This document shows positions 51,275 through 62,006 of a DNA stretch of 64,000 bases, piece after piece; the first letter of the stretch is position 1, and each line of letters starts with the position of its first letter. This DNA is from an uncultured Sutterella sp. (GTDB lineage Bacteria; Pseudomonadota; Gammaproteobacteria; Burkholderiales; Burkholderiaceae_F), in the NCBI GenBank assembly GCA_900545335.1, contig UQYP01000009.1, forward strand, positions 1-64,000, written 5' to 3'. The notes beneath the pieces are model-generated. The model was not told where the DNA came from. It worked only from the letters and a program-made list of their open reading frames with translations, and searched no databases. Made by a program: the position numbers and the translations under genes.

Positions 51275-51811
51275 TTATGCAAGCGTCAGGCAATGACGGG
51301 CATAGCTCTTGACGTCTTCCCAGTCGGTGTAATCAATCACCGCATCCATGGAAGTCGGTCCCTTGGTCATCTTCATGATGAGCTGAATCATCTTGGCGTC
51401 GAGCCAGCCCCAGTTCGGATAGTCAACCTTACCGGCAATGCACTTCACATCACGCGGCTTCCAGGGAGAGTTCTGAAGGAACTTCTGCATGTAACGGTTG
51501 CCTTCGGGCGTTGCCTTAATGGGTGTACGGGCCACCACGGACACGTTAAAGAAGCTGTGGGGCTTAGCGTTTAACTGGTCTTTATGCTTAGCGAGGAAGC
51601 TGTAGAAAATCTTCGGGTAGGTGCCATACAGTACGGGGCAGCCTACGATAAAAAGATCGTACTTGTCCCATTGCACACCTTCACGGTCAGCTTCCATGAC
51701 GCTCATCATGTCGGCCTGATTGCCTTCGGCAATCACGGTTTCCCAAATGCGACGAGCCACACGGGCCGTATGACCGCTTCGGCTGTAATAGAGCACGAGC
51801 ACAGATTTCAT
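51275..51811 (-). CDS. hemG: Menaquinone-dependent protoporphyrinogen IX dehydrogenase (HemG)
   Basis: Flavodoxin-like membrane-associated enzyme oxidising protoporphyrinogen IX and passing electrons to quinone. MKSVLVLYYSRSGHTARVA is the FMN phosphate loop. Compared with E. coli HemG the order FIVGCPVLYGTYPKIFYSFLAKH, FFNVSVVARTP, MQKFLQNSPWKP, LIMKMTKG and DYTDWEDVKSYARH is retained, including the long insert that separates HemG from plain flavodoxins. 178 aa. GGAG precedes the ATG. 187 bases separate it from gph. Other flavodoxin-domain proteins are possible but fit less well. Confidence 0.87.
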   Translation of the reverse strand: MKSVLVLYYSRSGHTARVARRIWETVIAEGNQADMMSVMEADREGVQWDKYDLFIVGCPVLYGTYPKIFYSFLAKHKDQLNAKPHSFFNVSVVARTPIKATPEGNRYMQKFLQNSPWKPRDVKCIAGKVDYPNWGWLDAKMIQLIMKMTKGPTSMDAVIDYTDWEDVKSYARHCLTLA

Positions 51812-51998
51812 TTTTTTCTCCTAATTCTCCCAATCCGATTGCAAAGTCTGACGGTGGGAAAAACTCAAATGTAAAGTCTGTATGGATGGGTGCGGCAACG
51901 CAATCAGACAATTGTCGCGTCTTCCAAACTTTATCCGTAATAACCCTAAGTTCTTTTGGGTACTTTTGGCATTGTAGTGCAGAAATATTGTTTCAAGC

Positions 51999-52685
51999 TT
52001 AAAGCTTGCGTTTGGAGTCTAAAGTTTGAAGCCAGGCAAAAATTTCCTGAGGGTGTTGAGCGATTAAATCTGTGTGCCACTCGCCGATCGGAAAATCTTC
52101 TCTCAGATAGCCCCAGGCGGCGGCCGCAAAAGGCATCCCCAGAGCCGAAGCTGCTTTAGAGTCTCGGATATCGTCTCCCACGTAGGGGGTTTCGTGGGCT
52201 TTTGCTCCTGCCCGCTTTAAAGCAACAAGCATATTGTCAGGGTTGGGTTTGAGTTTTCCCGTTTCGTCGCCGCTCACAATGACGGCGGCGCGCTTGGCTA
52301 AACCGAGCTTTTCAACGATGGGAAGGGTAAAACAGCTGAATTTATTGGTGACGATGCCCCACTGCCATCCCAGAGCTTCGATTTGATCCAAGAGAGCCAT
52401 GACCCCCTCAAAACAGATGACTTTTTCAGCGCAATGCTTTTGGTAATCGTTTAAAAACCGGTCTTTTAATTCAGCAAATGCAGAATCTTCAGGCGTGAGA
52501 TCAAACCCGATTTTTAAAAGTCCCCTTGCGCCGGATCCTGCATATTGTCTCAGTAAGGGAAAGGGCAGGGGATCAAGGTGCTCCTCTTGACGGATGCGGT
52601 TGAGCGAAGCACATAAGTCGGGAGCACTGTCAACAAGTGTTCCGTCCAAGTCAAAAAGAATAAGAGGCATGGCAAAATGAGTCAT
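51999..52685 (-). CDS. gph: Phosphoglycolate phosphatase (HAD family)
   Basis: Hydrolyses 2-phosphoglycolate arising from DNA repair. HAD motif I FDLDGTLVDSAPDL, motif II in WGIVTNK, motif III Lys in GKLKPNPDN, and motif IV VGDDIRDSKAA. 228 aa from ATG 52685; an inner ATG at 52670 (MPLILFDLDGTL) is equally possible, as neither has a clear ribosome-binding site. It starts three bases beyond the T-run of the ompA terminator, so expression must rely on readthrough or an undetected promoter. In many Burkholderiales ubiG sits between ompA and gph; here it is missing. Confidence 0.88.
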   Translation of the reverse strand: MTHFAMPLILFDLDGTLVDSAPDLCASLNRIRQEEHLDPLPFPLLRQYAGSGARGLLKIGFDLTPEDSAFAELKDRFLNDYQKHCAEKVICFEGVMALLDQIEALGWQWGIVTNKFSCFTLPIVEKLGLAKRAAVIVSGDETGKLKPNPDNMLVALKRAGAKAHETPYVGDDIRDSKAASALGMPFAAAAWGYLREDFPIGEWHTDLIAQHPQEIFAWLQTLDSKRKL

Positions 52686-52687
52686 CT

Positions 52688-52717
52688 AAAAAAGGCGCCC
52701 CTCTCGGAGCGCCTTTT
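52688..52717 (-). terminator. Rho-independent terminator of ompA
   Basis: Minus strand AAGGCGC and GCGCCTT stems around TCCGAGAGGG, followed by TTTTTT. Confidence 0.82.
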
Positions 52718-52747
52718 AAATTTAAATCAATGAGACAGTCTCATCAA

Positions 52748-53326
52748 TTATTGAGCGCGGGTGCCGACCACTTCGACAACAGCACGGCGGTTCGGAGCCA
52801 AGCAGGCAACCAAATCAGCCTTCGGTGCGGTTTCGTCGCAGGTCACGACAGGATCAGCAGAGGCCTTGCCTTCCGTTTGGATCTTGTCGGCGGGAACACC
52901 TTGAGCAACCATGTAGCCCTTGACGGCTTCAGCACGGCGTTCGCTCAAAGCTTGGTTGAAGGAGGCAGGACCCGTTACGTCGGTGTAACCGGTAGCCATC
53001 ACGACTTCAACGTTCAAGCCGGACATACGGGCAACCAATTCGTTGAGCATCTTCACGCCTTCGGGTTTGACCTTGGCAGAGTTCAAATCAAAGAGCGTAT
53101 CAGCAGCCAAAACGATCTTGCCGCTGTTGGCGATGTCAGCGTCGCATTCGATGCCTTCGGCCAAAGCTGGGGTCCAGAAACCGGTGCGCCAGCAGAGGTT
53201 GTAGCCGCTCATCACGGTCGTGCCGTAGTTGTTTTGAACGTACGGGAATACGTCAGCAGCGCTGGCCATACCGCTCGTAGCGAGCAAGGCAGCCATAGCG
53301 GCGCTCAAAGCTAAAGTTTTTTTCAT
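52748..53326 (-). CDS. ompA: OmpA-family outer-membrane/peptidoglycan-binding protein
   Basis: A signal peptide MKKTLALSAAMAALLATSGMASA is followed by a short N-terminal region with two Cys (GYNLCWRTGFW, EGIECDADI). The C-terminal OmpA domain has LFDLNSAKVKPEGVKMLNEL, TGYTDVTGPASFNQALSERRAEAV, and the final NRRAVVEV that binds diaminopimelate. 192 aa. The start at 53326 with GGAGATAATAAT is far better than a frame start at 53395. There is no full 8-strand barrel, so this is the short betaproteobacterial form anchored to peptidoglycan. Highly biased codons suggest strong expression. Confidence 0.92.
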   Translation of the reverse strand: MKKTLALSAAMAALLATSGMASAADVFPYVQNNYGTTVMSGYNLCWRTGFWTPALAEGIECDADIANSGKIVLAADTLFDLNSAKVKPEGVKMLNELVARMSGLNVEVVMATGYTDVTGPASFNQALSERRAEAVKGYMVAQGVPADKIQTEGKASADPVVTCDETAPKADLVACLAPNRRAVVEVVGTRAQ

Positions 53327-53433
53327 ATTATTATCTCCAATTGGATCAGTTGCGGTGAACAACAGACGACCGCAGACGTCTTGCCAATACCCCACCGCCC
53401 TCGCGAGTGGCTTTTTGGGGGCAATAGCATAAG

Positions 53434-54744
53434 CTAAATTCTATTCTGCCACGTTTTAGTGACTTTCTGTGCTTTTTCTCGGCTAACGGGTCTGATCCCG
53501 TAACATTGTTGCTTTTTGACAACAAGCTTTCCATCTACCCAAACGTGGGTAATATCTTCGCGGCCTGCACTGTAAAGGAGCTGAGAGGCAGGGTCAAAAA
53601 CCGGCAGCGCATCCACTGAACCCAGGTCAACCGCAATGATATCAGCGTCTTTGCCTTTTTCTAATGAGCCGATCCGATCGTCCCAGCCGAGCGCTTTTGC
53701 TCCACCCATGGTGGCTGCATAAAGCATATCGGCCACTTTCATTTGAGTCGTGTCTTGACAAACAGCTTTGCCGAGCATAGCAGCTAGCCGCGTTTCACCT
53801 AACAAATCCACCTTGTCGTTACTGGCAACGCCGTCAGTTCCCATTGCGACATTAATGCCCATTTTCAGCATTTTGGCAATGGGAGAAAAGCCGCTTGCCA
53901 ATTTTAGGTTCGAGCACGGACAGTGGACGGTGCTGGCGCCCGCTTTGGCTAGAAGTTCCAGTTCAGCGTCATTGGCGTGCACCGTATGCACGGAAATGAA
54001 GTGATCACTCAAGAGTCCAAGCTTTTGAAGACGCTCAATAGGCCGCATGCCGTATTGCTTTAATGAGCCTTCGATTTCCGTCTGAGTTTCGTCAACATGC
54101 ATGTGGATATAGGCGTTGTGTTTTTGAGCGAGCTCTCTGACTTTAATAAGAGCCTCGTCGTCAACGGTGTATGGGGCGTGCGGGCCCACGGTAACACGGA
54201 CATTGGGATTGCTGCTGAAGCGTTCAAAAAGAGCTTCAGCACAGGCAATGTATTCATCCGTTGTTTTAGCCATTGCAGAGGGAAAGCCGATGACGATTCC
54301 TGAGACCGAACACTTCATGCCCGCTTCAGTAAGACCTCTTGCAACATCCTCACTGAAAAAATAGTGGTCGCTGGCACATGTGATCCCTGACTCAAGCATT
54401 TCTGCTGCGGCGATTAAAGAGCCTTCGTAGCAGAATTCGTGGCTCATTAATTTGCCTTCAGCGGGCCATATTTTTGTCTGCAGCCAGTCCATTAAAGGTA
54501 AATCTGCTCCCATGCCGCGCAGCAGGTGCATCGGGGCATGAGTGTGGGCATTGACTAAGCCGGGCAAAACGATATGATCGGGCAGCTCTACAACCTCCTC
54601 GGCTTCACAGTTTTTCGCTTCCTGCGAAGGTACAATCGCCACAATTTTCCCTTCATCAATGAGAATGCTGTGGTGAGATAAAAGCGCTCCCTTAGGAGCC
54701 ATGGGCATGACCCAGCCGGCTTCGATAATCGTTTGCACGTGCAT
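53434..54744 (-). CDS. mtaD: TRZ/ATZ-type amidohydrolase (MTA/SAH deaminase-like)
   Basis: Metal-dependent deaminase of the cytosine-deaminase superfamily. Metal and substrate residues lie in LVNAHTHAPMHLLRG (HxH), HMHVDETQTE, SVHTVHAND and GTDGVASNDKVDL. 436 aa. Family members deaminate 5-methylthioadenosine and S-adenosylhomocysteine; triazine hydrolases are close relatives, so the substrate is provisional. It is divergent from gyrA with 216 bases between, and codirectional with ompA. Genes of this type next to gyrA/ompA are common in Burkholderiales. Confidence 0.83.
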   Translation of the reverse strand: MHVQTIIEAGWVMPMAPKGALLSHHSILIDEGKIVAIVPSQEAKNCEAEEVVELPDHIVLPGLVNAHTHAPMHLLRGMGADLPLMDWLQTKIWPAEGKLMSHEFCYEGSLIAAAEMLESGITCASDHYFFSEDVARGLTEAGMKCSVSGIVIGFPSAMAKTTDEYIACAEALFERFSSNPNVRVTVGPHAPYTVDDEALIKVRELAQKHNAYIHMHVDETQTEIEGSLKQYGMRPIERLQKLGLLSDHFISVHTVHANDAELELLAKAGASTVHCPCSNLKLASGFSPIAKMLKMGINVAMGTDGVASNDKVDLLGETRLAAMLGKAVCQDTTQMKVADMLYAATMGGAKALGWDDRIGSLEKGKDADIIAVDLGSVDALPVFDPASQLLYSAGREDITHVWVDGKLVVKKQQCYGIRPVSREKAQKVTKTWQNRI

Positions 54745-54824
54745 AAAAAACCTTTAAAAGTGAGCTTTAACAGTTAAGCTTGAATTGTATGTCAGAGTCG
54801 AAAAATCTGTCGGGCTTTGGATTG

Positions 54825-54852
54825 TTGACTTTTAACGGCTGTTTTGCATTAT
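54825..54852 (+). promoter_or_regulatory. Candidate gyrA promoter
   Basis: TTGACT (54825-54830), 16-base spacer, CATTAT (54847-54852). A second AT-rich CTGATAAAATCAG palindrome (~54914-54926) lies closer to the gene and could be an alternative -10 or supercoiling-sensitive element. Confidence 0.4.
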
Positions 54853-54960
54853 TTAACTCATTGAATTTAAAAGTAATTTTTACTCTCCGGATATGGGCAT
54901 TTTTGGTGAAATCCTGATAAAATCAGCAGGTTAAATTTTTCATAGATGGATAGTTAATCA

Positions 54961-57678
54961 ATGTCGGATAACGAAGATATTAAGAATAACGAAGAAACCC
55001 TTGCGCCTGAAGAAGCGTCCGATTCCAACGTTCCCGGTTCCATGGTCAATATCGCTCAAGAGCTGCTTCCGGTTTCTTTGGAAACAGAGATGAAGCGTGC
55101 TTACCTTGACTATGCAATGAGTGTGATTGTCGGCCGTGCACTGCCTGATGCCCGTGACGGCTTAAAGCCCGTGCACCGTCGTGTCCTCTACGCTATGGAG
55201 CAAATGGGCAACACTTATTCGCGACCGACTAAAAAGTCTGCCCGTGTGGTAGGTGACGTGATCGGTAAGTATCACCCTCACGGTGATAAGGCGGCCTACG
55301 ACACGATTGTCCGTATGGCTCAGCCCTTCTCTTTGCGTTATCCGCTTGTATACGGTCAGGGCAACTTCGGCAGTCTTGACGGCGACTCAGCCGCAGCTAT
55401 GCGTTATACGGAAGTGAAGCTGCAGAAGTTGGCCGGTGAAATGCTCGCCGATATCCGCAAAGATACTGTGGATTTCATTCCGAACTACGACAACACCGAA
55501 AAGGAACCCACGGTTTTGCCGACCCGCCTGCCGCATCTCTTGATTAACGGCAGCGCCGGTATCGCTGTCGGCATGGCAACGAACATCCCGCCGCATAACC
55601 TGCGTGAATCGATTGATGCCTGTGTGCATTTGCTCAATCACCCGGATGCGACGGTTGACGATCTGATTAAATTTATTCCGGCACCGGACTTTCCGACCGG
55701 GGGCATTATCTTCGGTCTCAAGGGTGTGATTGACGGCTATCGCACAGGCCGAGGGCGCGTGCTGATGCGCGCCAAAACGCATTACGAAGAGTTTGATCAC
55801 GGCCGACGCACGCGCATTGTGGTCGACGAAATTCCGTATCAGGTCAATAAGCGCGTGTTGGTTGAAAGCATTGCACACCTTGTTAATGAAAAGAAAATCG
55901 AAGGCATTTCCGATTTGCGCGACGAAACCGACAAGGACGGCGTGCGTGTTGTGATTGATCTGAAGGCCGGTGTTGTGGCTGACGTGGTTCTCAATAACCT
56001 CTATAAACTCACGCAGCTGCAGGACTCTTTTGGCATCAATATGGTGGCGCTGGTTGACGGTCAGCCCCAGTTGCTGAATCTGAAGCAAATCATTGAAGTG
56101 TTCCTGATGCACCGCCGGGAAGTGATCACCAGACGCTGCCTTTTTGATTTGAAGGAAAATCGTGCCCGCGGCCATATCCTGGAAGGTTTGGCAGTGGCAC
56201 TGGCCAATATCGATGATTTCCTCGCCATTATTCGTTCGGCACCGACTCCGGAAGTTGCAAAGACCGGTTTGATGAGCCGCGGTTGGAATTCGGCTTTGGT
56301 GGGCGAGCTCCTTCATCGTGCGGGTGAACACCAAAATGATTTCCGCCCCGAGGGGCTCGATGCCTCATTCGGGTTGCGAGACGACGGCTTGTACTACCTT
56401 ACTGAAGTGCAGGCTGACAACATTTTGCAGATGCGCCTGCAACGTTTGACCGGCTTGGAGCAGGATAAGATCATTCAGGAATACAGAACTGTTGTTGATG
56501 TGATCGCTGACTTACTGGATATTTTGGCTAAACCTGACCGAGTTCGTCAGATTATCGAAGATGATCTCATTGAAATTAAAAATGAGTATGGCGATGATCG
56601 TCGTTCAGAAATTGATCCGACAGGTGACCCCAACTTTGATCCGAGAGACCTGATCCCTCGTCGTGAAATGGTCGTGACCATGACGCGCGACGGCTACATT
56701 AAGAGTCAGCAGCTCTCTGACTATCAGGCTCAGCGCCGAGGCGGTCAGGGTAAGAAGGCTGCCACTATGAAAGAAGGCGATATGATCGATCAGCTCTTTA
56801 TCGCCAATTCTCATGACAGAATTTTGTGCTTCTCCGACTTCGGCCGTATGTATTGTCTGGATGTTTATGCGCTGCCGGAAGGCTCACGCACTTCTAAAGG
56901 ACGCCCGATCATCAATTCCGTCCCCTTGGCTGAAGGGGAACGTATTACGGTTGTTTTGCCGATTGAAGACTTCGATGACAAGCACTATGTTTTCATGGCC
57001 ACTTCAAAGGGTGTTGTTAAAAAGACCCGTTTGAAAGATTTTGCCAATGTGCGCCGTTCGGGCATCAACGCCGCAGGCCTTGATGAGGAAGATCACTTAA
57101 TCGGAGTGGCTATCACTGACGGTGAACATGACGTTATGCTCTTTTCCGATGCCGGCAAGGCCGTACGCTTTAGCGAAGCCGATGTCCGTCCGATGGGGCG
57201 CGGTGCACGCGGCGTGCGCGGCATGGCGCTTGAAGATGATCAGAATGTAATTGCCATGCTTGTAGCCGACAGCGAAGAGCAGACCGTTCTGACGGCGACG
57301 GAAAACGGTTTCGGCAAACGTACGCTTGTGAGCGAATACACCCGTCACGGTCGCGGCACCAAGGGCATGATTGCCATTCAAACCAGTGAACGAAACGGCA
57401 AAGTCGTTGCGGCCACTTTGGTTGATGAGGCCGATGAGGTGATGCTGCTTACGCAAAAGGGCAAAATCGTCAGAACACCGGTTTCGGATATCTCGGTTTT
57501 GAAGCGTGCAACTCAAGGGGTGACCTTAATTGCTCTGAAGGATGACAGTCTTGTTGCAGTTCAAAGAATTGCAGAAAAAGACGTTGAAGAAGAAAAGACT
57601 GAAGAGCAAAAAGAGGCTCAGAAGGTTTCTTCCGAAACTCAGAGCGAGCCCTCTGAAAACGAAAATCAGGCCCAATAA
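54961..57678 (+). CDS. gyrA: DNA gyrase subunit A
   Basis: Breakage-reunion subunit of gyrase. An acidic N-terminal extension of ~27 residues precedes the core. [21 protein letters not shown], the quinolone-determining region, then the catalytic Tyr in [11 protein letters not shown] coiled-coil and six-bladed C-terminal propeller follow, with a GyrA-box variant QRRGGQG (usual sixth residue is Arg or Lys). The C-terminus ends in a long acidic tail. 905 aa. At the E. coli Ser83 position this protein has Lys (residue 110, [10 protein letters not shown]); the Asp87 equivalent is kept. cmk follows directly, whereas serC-pheA-aroA lie between in related genomes. Confidence 0.96.
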   Translation: MSDNEDIKNNEETLAPEEASDSNVPGSMVNIAQELLPVSLETEMKRAYLDYAMSVIVGRALPDARDGLKPVHRRVLYAMEQMGNTYSRPTKKSARVVGDVIGKYHPHGDKAAYDTIVRMAQPFSLRYPLVYGQGNFGSLDGDSAAAMRYTEVKLQKLAGEMLADIRKDTVDFIPNYDNTEKEPTVLPTRLPHLLINGSAGIAVGMATNIPPHNLRESIDACVHLLNHPDATVDDLIKFIPAPDFPTGGIIFGLKGVIDGYRTGRGRVLMRAKTHYEEFDHGRRTRIVVDEIPYQVNKRVLVESIAHLVNEKKIEGISDLRDETDKDGVRVVIDLKAGVVADVVLNNLYKLTQLQDSFGINMVALVDGQPQLLNLKQIIEVFLMHRREVITRRCLFDLKENRARGHILEGLAVALANIDDFLAIIRSAPTPEVAKTGLMSRGWNSALVGELLHRAGEHQNDFRPEGLDASFGLRDDGLYYLTEVQADNILQMRLQRLTGLEQDKIIQEYRTVVDVIADLLDILAKPDRVRQIIEDDLIEIKNEYGDDRRSEIDPTGDPNFDPRDLIPRREMVVTMTRDGYIKSQQLSDYQAQRRGGQGKKAATMKEGDMIDQLFIANSHDRILCFSDFGRMYCLDVYALPEGSRTSKGRPIINSVPLAEGERITVVLPIEDFDDKHYVFMATSKGVVKKTRLKDFANVRRSGINAAGLDEEDHLIGVAITDGEHDVMLFSDAGKAVRFSEADVRPMGRGARGVRGMALEDDQNVIAMLVADSEEQTVLTATENGFGKRTLVSEYTRHGRGTKGMIAIQTSERNGKVVAATLVDEADEVMLLTQKGKIVRTPVSDISVLKRATQGVTLIALKDDSLVAVQRIAEKDVEEEKTEEQKEAQKVSSETQSEPSENENQAQ

Positions 57679-57689
57679 TTTAACCTGGA

Positions 57690-57724
57690 GCTCTCCTGTA
57701 TTAATTCGGGAGAGCCTCTTTTTT
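57690..57724 (+). terminator. Rho-independent terminator of gyrA
   Basis: GCTCTCC/GGAGAGC stem, A/T-rich loop, followed by CTCTTTTTTG. Confidence 0.8.
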
Positions 57725-57739
57725 GTATTCAGAATAAAA

Positions 57740-58396
57740 ATGATTCCAGTAATTACGATTGACGGACCGACGGCTTCCGGAAAGGGAACAGTGGCTTCCC
57801 GCGTGGCTGACGCTTTAGGTTTTTATTATCTCGATAGCGGTGCGCTCTACAGACTGTGCGCCTATAAAGCTCTGAAAGAAGCGGCAGATCTGGCCGATGA
57901 AAAAACAGTTGCCCGATTGGCCTCAGAGCTTGAGCCGCATTTTGAAAACGGCCGCATTCTTTTAGAGGGTGAAGACGTTACCGATAAAATCCGGGCCGAA
58001 GCGGTGGGCGTGGCAGCAAGCAAAGTGGCTGCTTTAATGCCTGTCAGAGAGGCGTTGCTCGATGTCCAAAAGCGCGCCAGACGCAAGCCCGGTCTCGTGG
58101 CAGACGGCCGCGATATGGGCACGGTCATTTTCCCCGATGCTCCTTTAAAAGTTTTTTTAACTGCAAGCGCTCAGGCTCGTGCACTCAGACGCTTTAATCA
58201 GTTGAAAGAAAAAGGAATTATTGCTAATATCGACACCCTTACCCGGGATCTGCAAGAGCGTGACCGCCGCGATATTGAACGCGCGGTAAGCCCTCTGGCG
58301 CCCGCTAAAGATGCCAAGATCCTTGATTCATCTGAATTAACGATTGAAGCAACGGTTGCTCAGGTACTTCAGTGGTACAAGGAGCTCACCGATTAG
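57740..58396 (+). CDS. cmk: Cytidylate kinase
   Basis: Phosphorylates CMP and dCMP. P-loop [19 protein letters not shown] at the start; then [32 protein letters not shown], and [27 protein letters not shown] 57740 gives 218 aa and the family N-terminus; a longer frame back to 57542 overlaps gyrA and is spurious. No clear Shine-Dalgarno. The gyrA terminator lies between gyrA and this gene. Confidence 0.95.
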   Translation: MIPVITIDGPTASGKGTVASRVADALGFYYLDSGALYRLCAYKALKEAADLADEKTVARLASELEPHFENGRILLEGEDVTDKIRAEAVGVAASKVAALMPVREALLDVQKRARRKPGLVADGRDMGTVIFPDAPLKVFLTASAQARALRRFNQLKEKGIIANIDTLTRDLQERDRRDIERAVSPLAPAKDAKILDSSELTIEATVAQVLQWYKELTD

Positions 58397-58452
58397 ATCG
58401 GACTCATTTCCGATCGCCCGGCAAACCGGCAATGGGGCCGGCCCGGTTTTTT
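58396..58452 (+). terminator. Double hairpin and terminator after cmk
   Basis: GATCGG/CCGATC hairpin (58396-58415) touching the cmk stop, followed by a GC-rich stem built from CCGGC/GCCGG repeats (58418-58446) that runs into TTTTTT. Confidence 0.7.
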
Positions 58453-58505
58453 CTAACCCGGTACTGACTTCCTGACGGAGGCGGTACTGATATTTAAATT
58501 AACTC

Positions 58506-60200
<1,695 letters not shown>

Positions 60201-60212
60201 TCGGAGAGACGC

Positions 60213-60518
60213 ATGGTGGATGCCATGACGAAATCCGAGCTGATTGAACGGCTCGCAAGTAAAAACACGCGCTTATCTTCGCGTGATGTTGGCGAATCCG
60301 TTAAGGCGGTGCTCGATGCGATGACTTTGGCTATGGCCACAGGCAGCCGCATCGAAATCCGCGGGTTCGGCAGTTTTTGCCTCAACTACCGCCCCGAGCG
60401 ATTGGGACGTAATCCTAAGAGCGGGGAAAGTGTGGTAGTGCCGGCAAAATACGTGCCGCACTTTAAAGCGGGCAAAGAGATGCGTCTCAGAGTAGACGGT
60501 CCTGCACAGGAAGCTTAA
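60213..60518 (+). CDS. ihfB: Integration host factor beta subunit
   Basis: Partner of Ihf[54 protein letters not shown] is the IHF/HU body; [31 protein letters not shown] carries the DNA-inserting Pro loop. GGAGAG lies 5 bases before ATG 60213, favouring it over the in-frame ATG at 60225. 101 aa. It sits 12 bases after rpsA, the conserved rpsA-ihfB pair. Confidence 0.94.
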   Translation: MVDAMTKSELIERLASKNTRLSSRDVGESVKAVLDAMTLAMATGSRIEIRGFGSFCLNYRPERLGRNPKSGESVVVPAKYVPHFKAGKEMRLRVDGPAQEA

Positions 60519-60548
60519 AAGCTCATCTCAACGTCAACCTAAGTTCAG

Positions 60549-60581
60549 AATGGGGATTCCAAAGTGTTTGGGGTCCCCATT
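60549..60581 (+). terminator. Terminator-like hairpin after ihfB
   Basis: AATGGGGA/TCCCCATT, 8-bp stem with extra inner pairing; followed by TCCATATAT, a poor T-run. The rest of the 243-base gap to the next gene holds a TATAAT at 60686-60691 (probable -10 of the next gene, no clear -35) and no gene. Confidence 0.55.
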
Positions 60582-60761
60582 TCCATATATGATTCTCAGT
60601 TCCTCTAAGTGGTGTTGCTTAGAACTCAGTAACATCTAGGTTAATCACTCTAGAAACCCCAGCAATCAGCCGATAAGCCCTCAAATATAATGAGTCCAAG
60701 GTATCAGCTCATTTTTGTGATGCCTCTCATTGATTCTGATTGAATGGATTAAGAGCTAATC

Positions 60762-61949
60762 ATGTATAACTTTTTAGCAGCATTTTGTATTTGCGGTTTC
60801 ATCATTATCATCGGTGAACTGGTCTCAACATGGACGAAGGCTTGGGTGCCTTCTGTGTTCGTCTCGGCCTGTTTGTTGTTGGTGGGCTATTGGACGGTTA
60901 TTCCCTACGATTTGGTTAAGGATTCATTCCTGACGCCTTTCGGTGCTACGCTGGGCATCTATCTTTTGATTGTCCACATGGGAACGGTGATCAGTCTGAA
61001 GACACTCATGGAGCAATGGAAAACCGTTGTCATGTGTTTGGTGGGGCTCGCCGGCATGTGTATCCTGTCACTGCTTCTGTGTCCCCTCTTTATGGATTGG
61101 GCTTACATTGTTGCGGGTTTGCCGCCGCTTACCGGTGGTATCGTAGCCGCGACCATTATGCAGCAGGCTGCAACTGAACATGGTCTGACCTCTGCAGCCG
61201 TTTTTGCCATTACCATGTACTGCGTACAGGGTTTCGCAGGCTACCCGCTCACCGCTATTTTCATGAAGGCAGAAGGCGCTAAGCTTTTAGAAGAATATCG
61301 TTCCGGGCAACGCGTCTCCAAAGATGAGTTGTCTGCTGCGAAGAACGTCACCTCTTTGCCTTCGAGCGATCGCCGCGGACCGCTTGCCTTGCCCGATTGG
61401 TTAAACAGCCCGATTGTGATGCTCACAAAAATCGGTATGGTCGCCTGGTTATCCATGATGGTGGGTGGCTTCACCGGTATCAGCGGAGCTGTTTGGGCGT
61501 TGATTTTCGGTGTGGTTTTCTGCTCTCTGGGCTTTTTGGAAACGGATATTTTGCACAAGAGCAACTCCTTTAACATCTTGATGTTTGCCTTGACCATGTT
61601 TGTCTTCGAAGGCTTAAAGGACTGTACGCCCGAAATGCTTACCTCGATTATTCTGCCGATGGTGGGACTCATCGTTGTGGGTGTGTTCGGTATGGCTGTA
61701 TTTGCTTGGGTCGCCGCCAAAGTGATGAAACTCTCCTTCGCGTTGAGTTTCTGCAATTGCCTCACGGCTCTTTATGGGTTCCCCTTTAACGCTATTATTA
61801 CGGAGTCAACCTGTAAGGCGATGGCCAAAACGCCCGAAGAACATGAGTTCTTGATGAGCAAGATGTTCCCCTCAATGATTATCGGCGGTTTTGTTACCGT
61901 GACAATCACTTCGGTGATTTTGGCAGGCTTCTTTGTCAATTTGTTCTAA
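60762..61949 (+). CDS. Unknown multi-pass membrane protein, probable carrier
   Basis: 395 residues with about ten predicted membrane helices and one hydrophilic cytoplasmic loop (~residues 180-218). Glycine-rich re-entrant-like motifs such as GLPPLTGGIVAATIMQQAA and CNCLTALYGFPFNAIIT recall glutamate/anion symporters of the GltS and related classes, but I cannot name the family. It starts an operon with the M20 amidohydrolase that follows 57 bases later, which suggests it imports (or exports) an N-acyl amino acid or peptide-like compound. Ribosome-binding sequence before ATG is weak (AAGAG). Confidence 0.72.
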   Translation: MYNFLAAFCICGFIIIIGELVSTWTKAWVPSVFVSACLLLVGYWTVIPYDLVKDSFLTPFGATLGIYLLIVHMGTVISLKTLMEQWKTVVMCLVGLAGMCILSLLLCPLFMDWAYIVAGLPPLTGGIVAATIMQQAATEHGLTSAAVFAITMYCVQGFAGYPLTAIFMKAEGAKLLEEYRSGQRVSKDELSAAKNVTSLPSSDRRGPLALPDWLNSPIVMLTKIGMVAWLSMMVGGFTGISGAVWALIFGVVFCSLGFLETDILHKSNSFNILMFALTMFVFEGLKDCTPEMLTSIILPMVGLIVVGVFGMAVFAWVAAKVMKLSFALSFCNCLTALYGFPFNAIITESTCKAMAKTPEEHEFLMSKMFPSMIIGGFVTVTITSVILAGFFVNLF

Positions 61950-61960
61950 TTAAACTCAGA

Positions 61961-61982
61961 CAAGGCGCCATAAGGCGCCTTG
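61961..61982 (+). other. Perfect hairpin between the carrier and M20 genes
   Basis: CAAGGCGCC-ATAA-GGCGCCTTG, 9-bp stem, ending 24 bases before the M20 start, no T-run. Confidence 0.6.
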
Positions 61983-62006
61983 AGGTTATCAGCAAAGGAA
62001 TTCGAA

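Noticed and set aside
55387..56334. 315-codon minus-strand frame inside gyrA
   Set aside because: Antisense shadow; low-complexity His/Asn-rich translation and no start signals.
57542..57739. N-terminal extension of cmk reaching back into gyrA
   Set aside because: Lys-rich translation is out-of-frame gyrA tail; the cytidylate kinase N-terminus begins at 57740.
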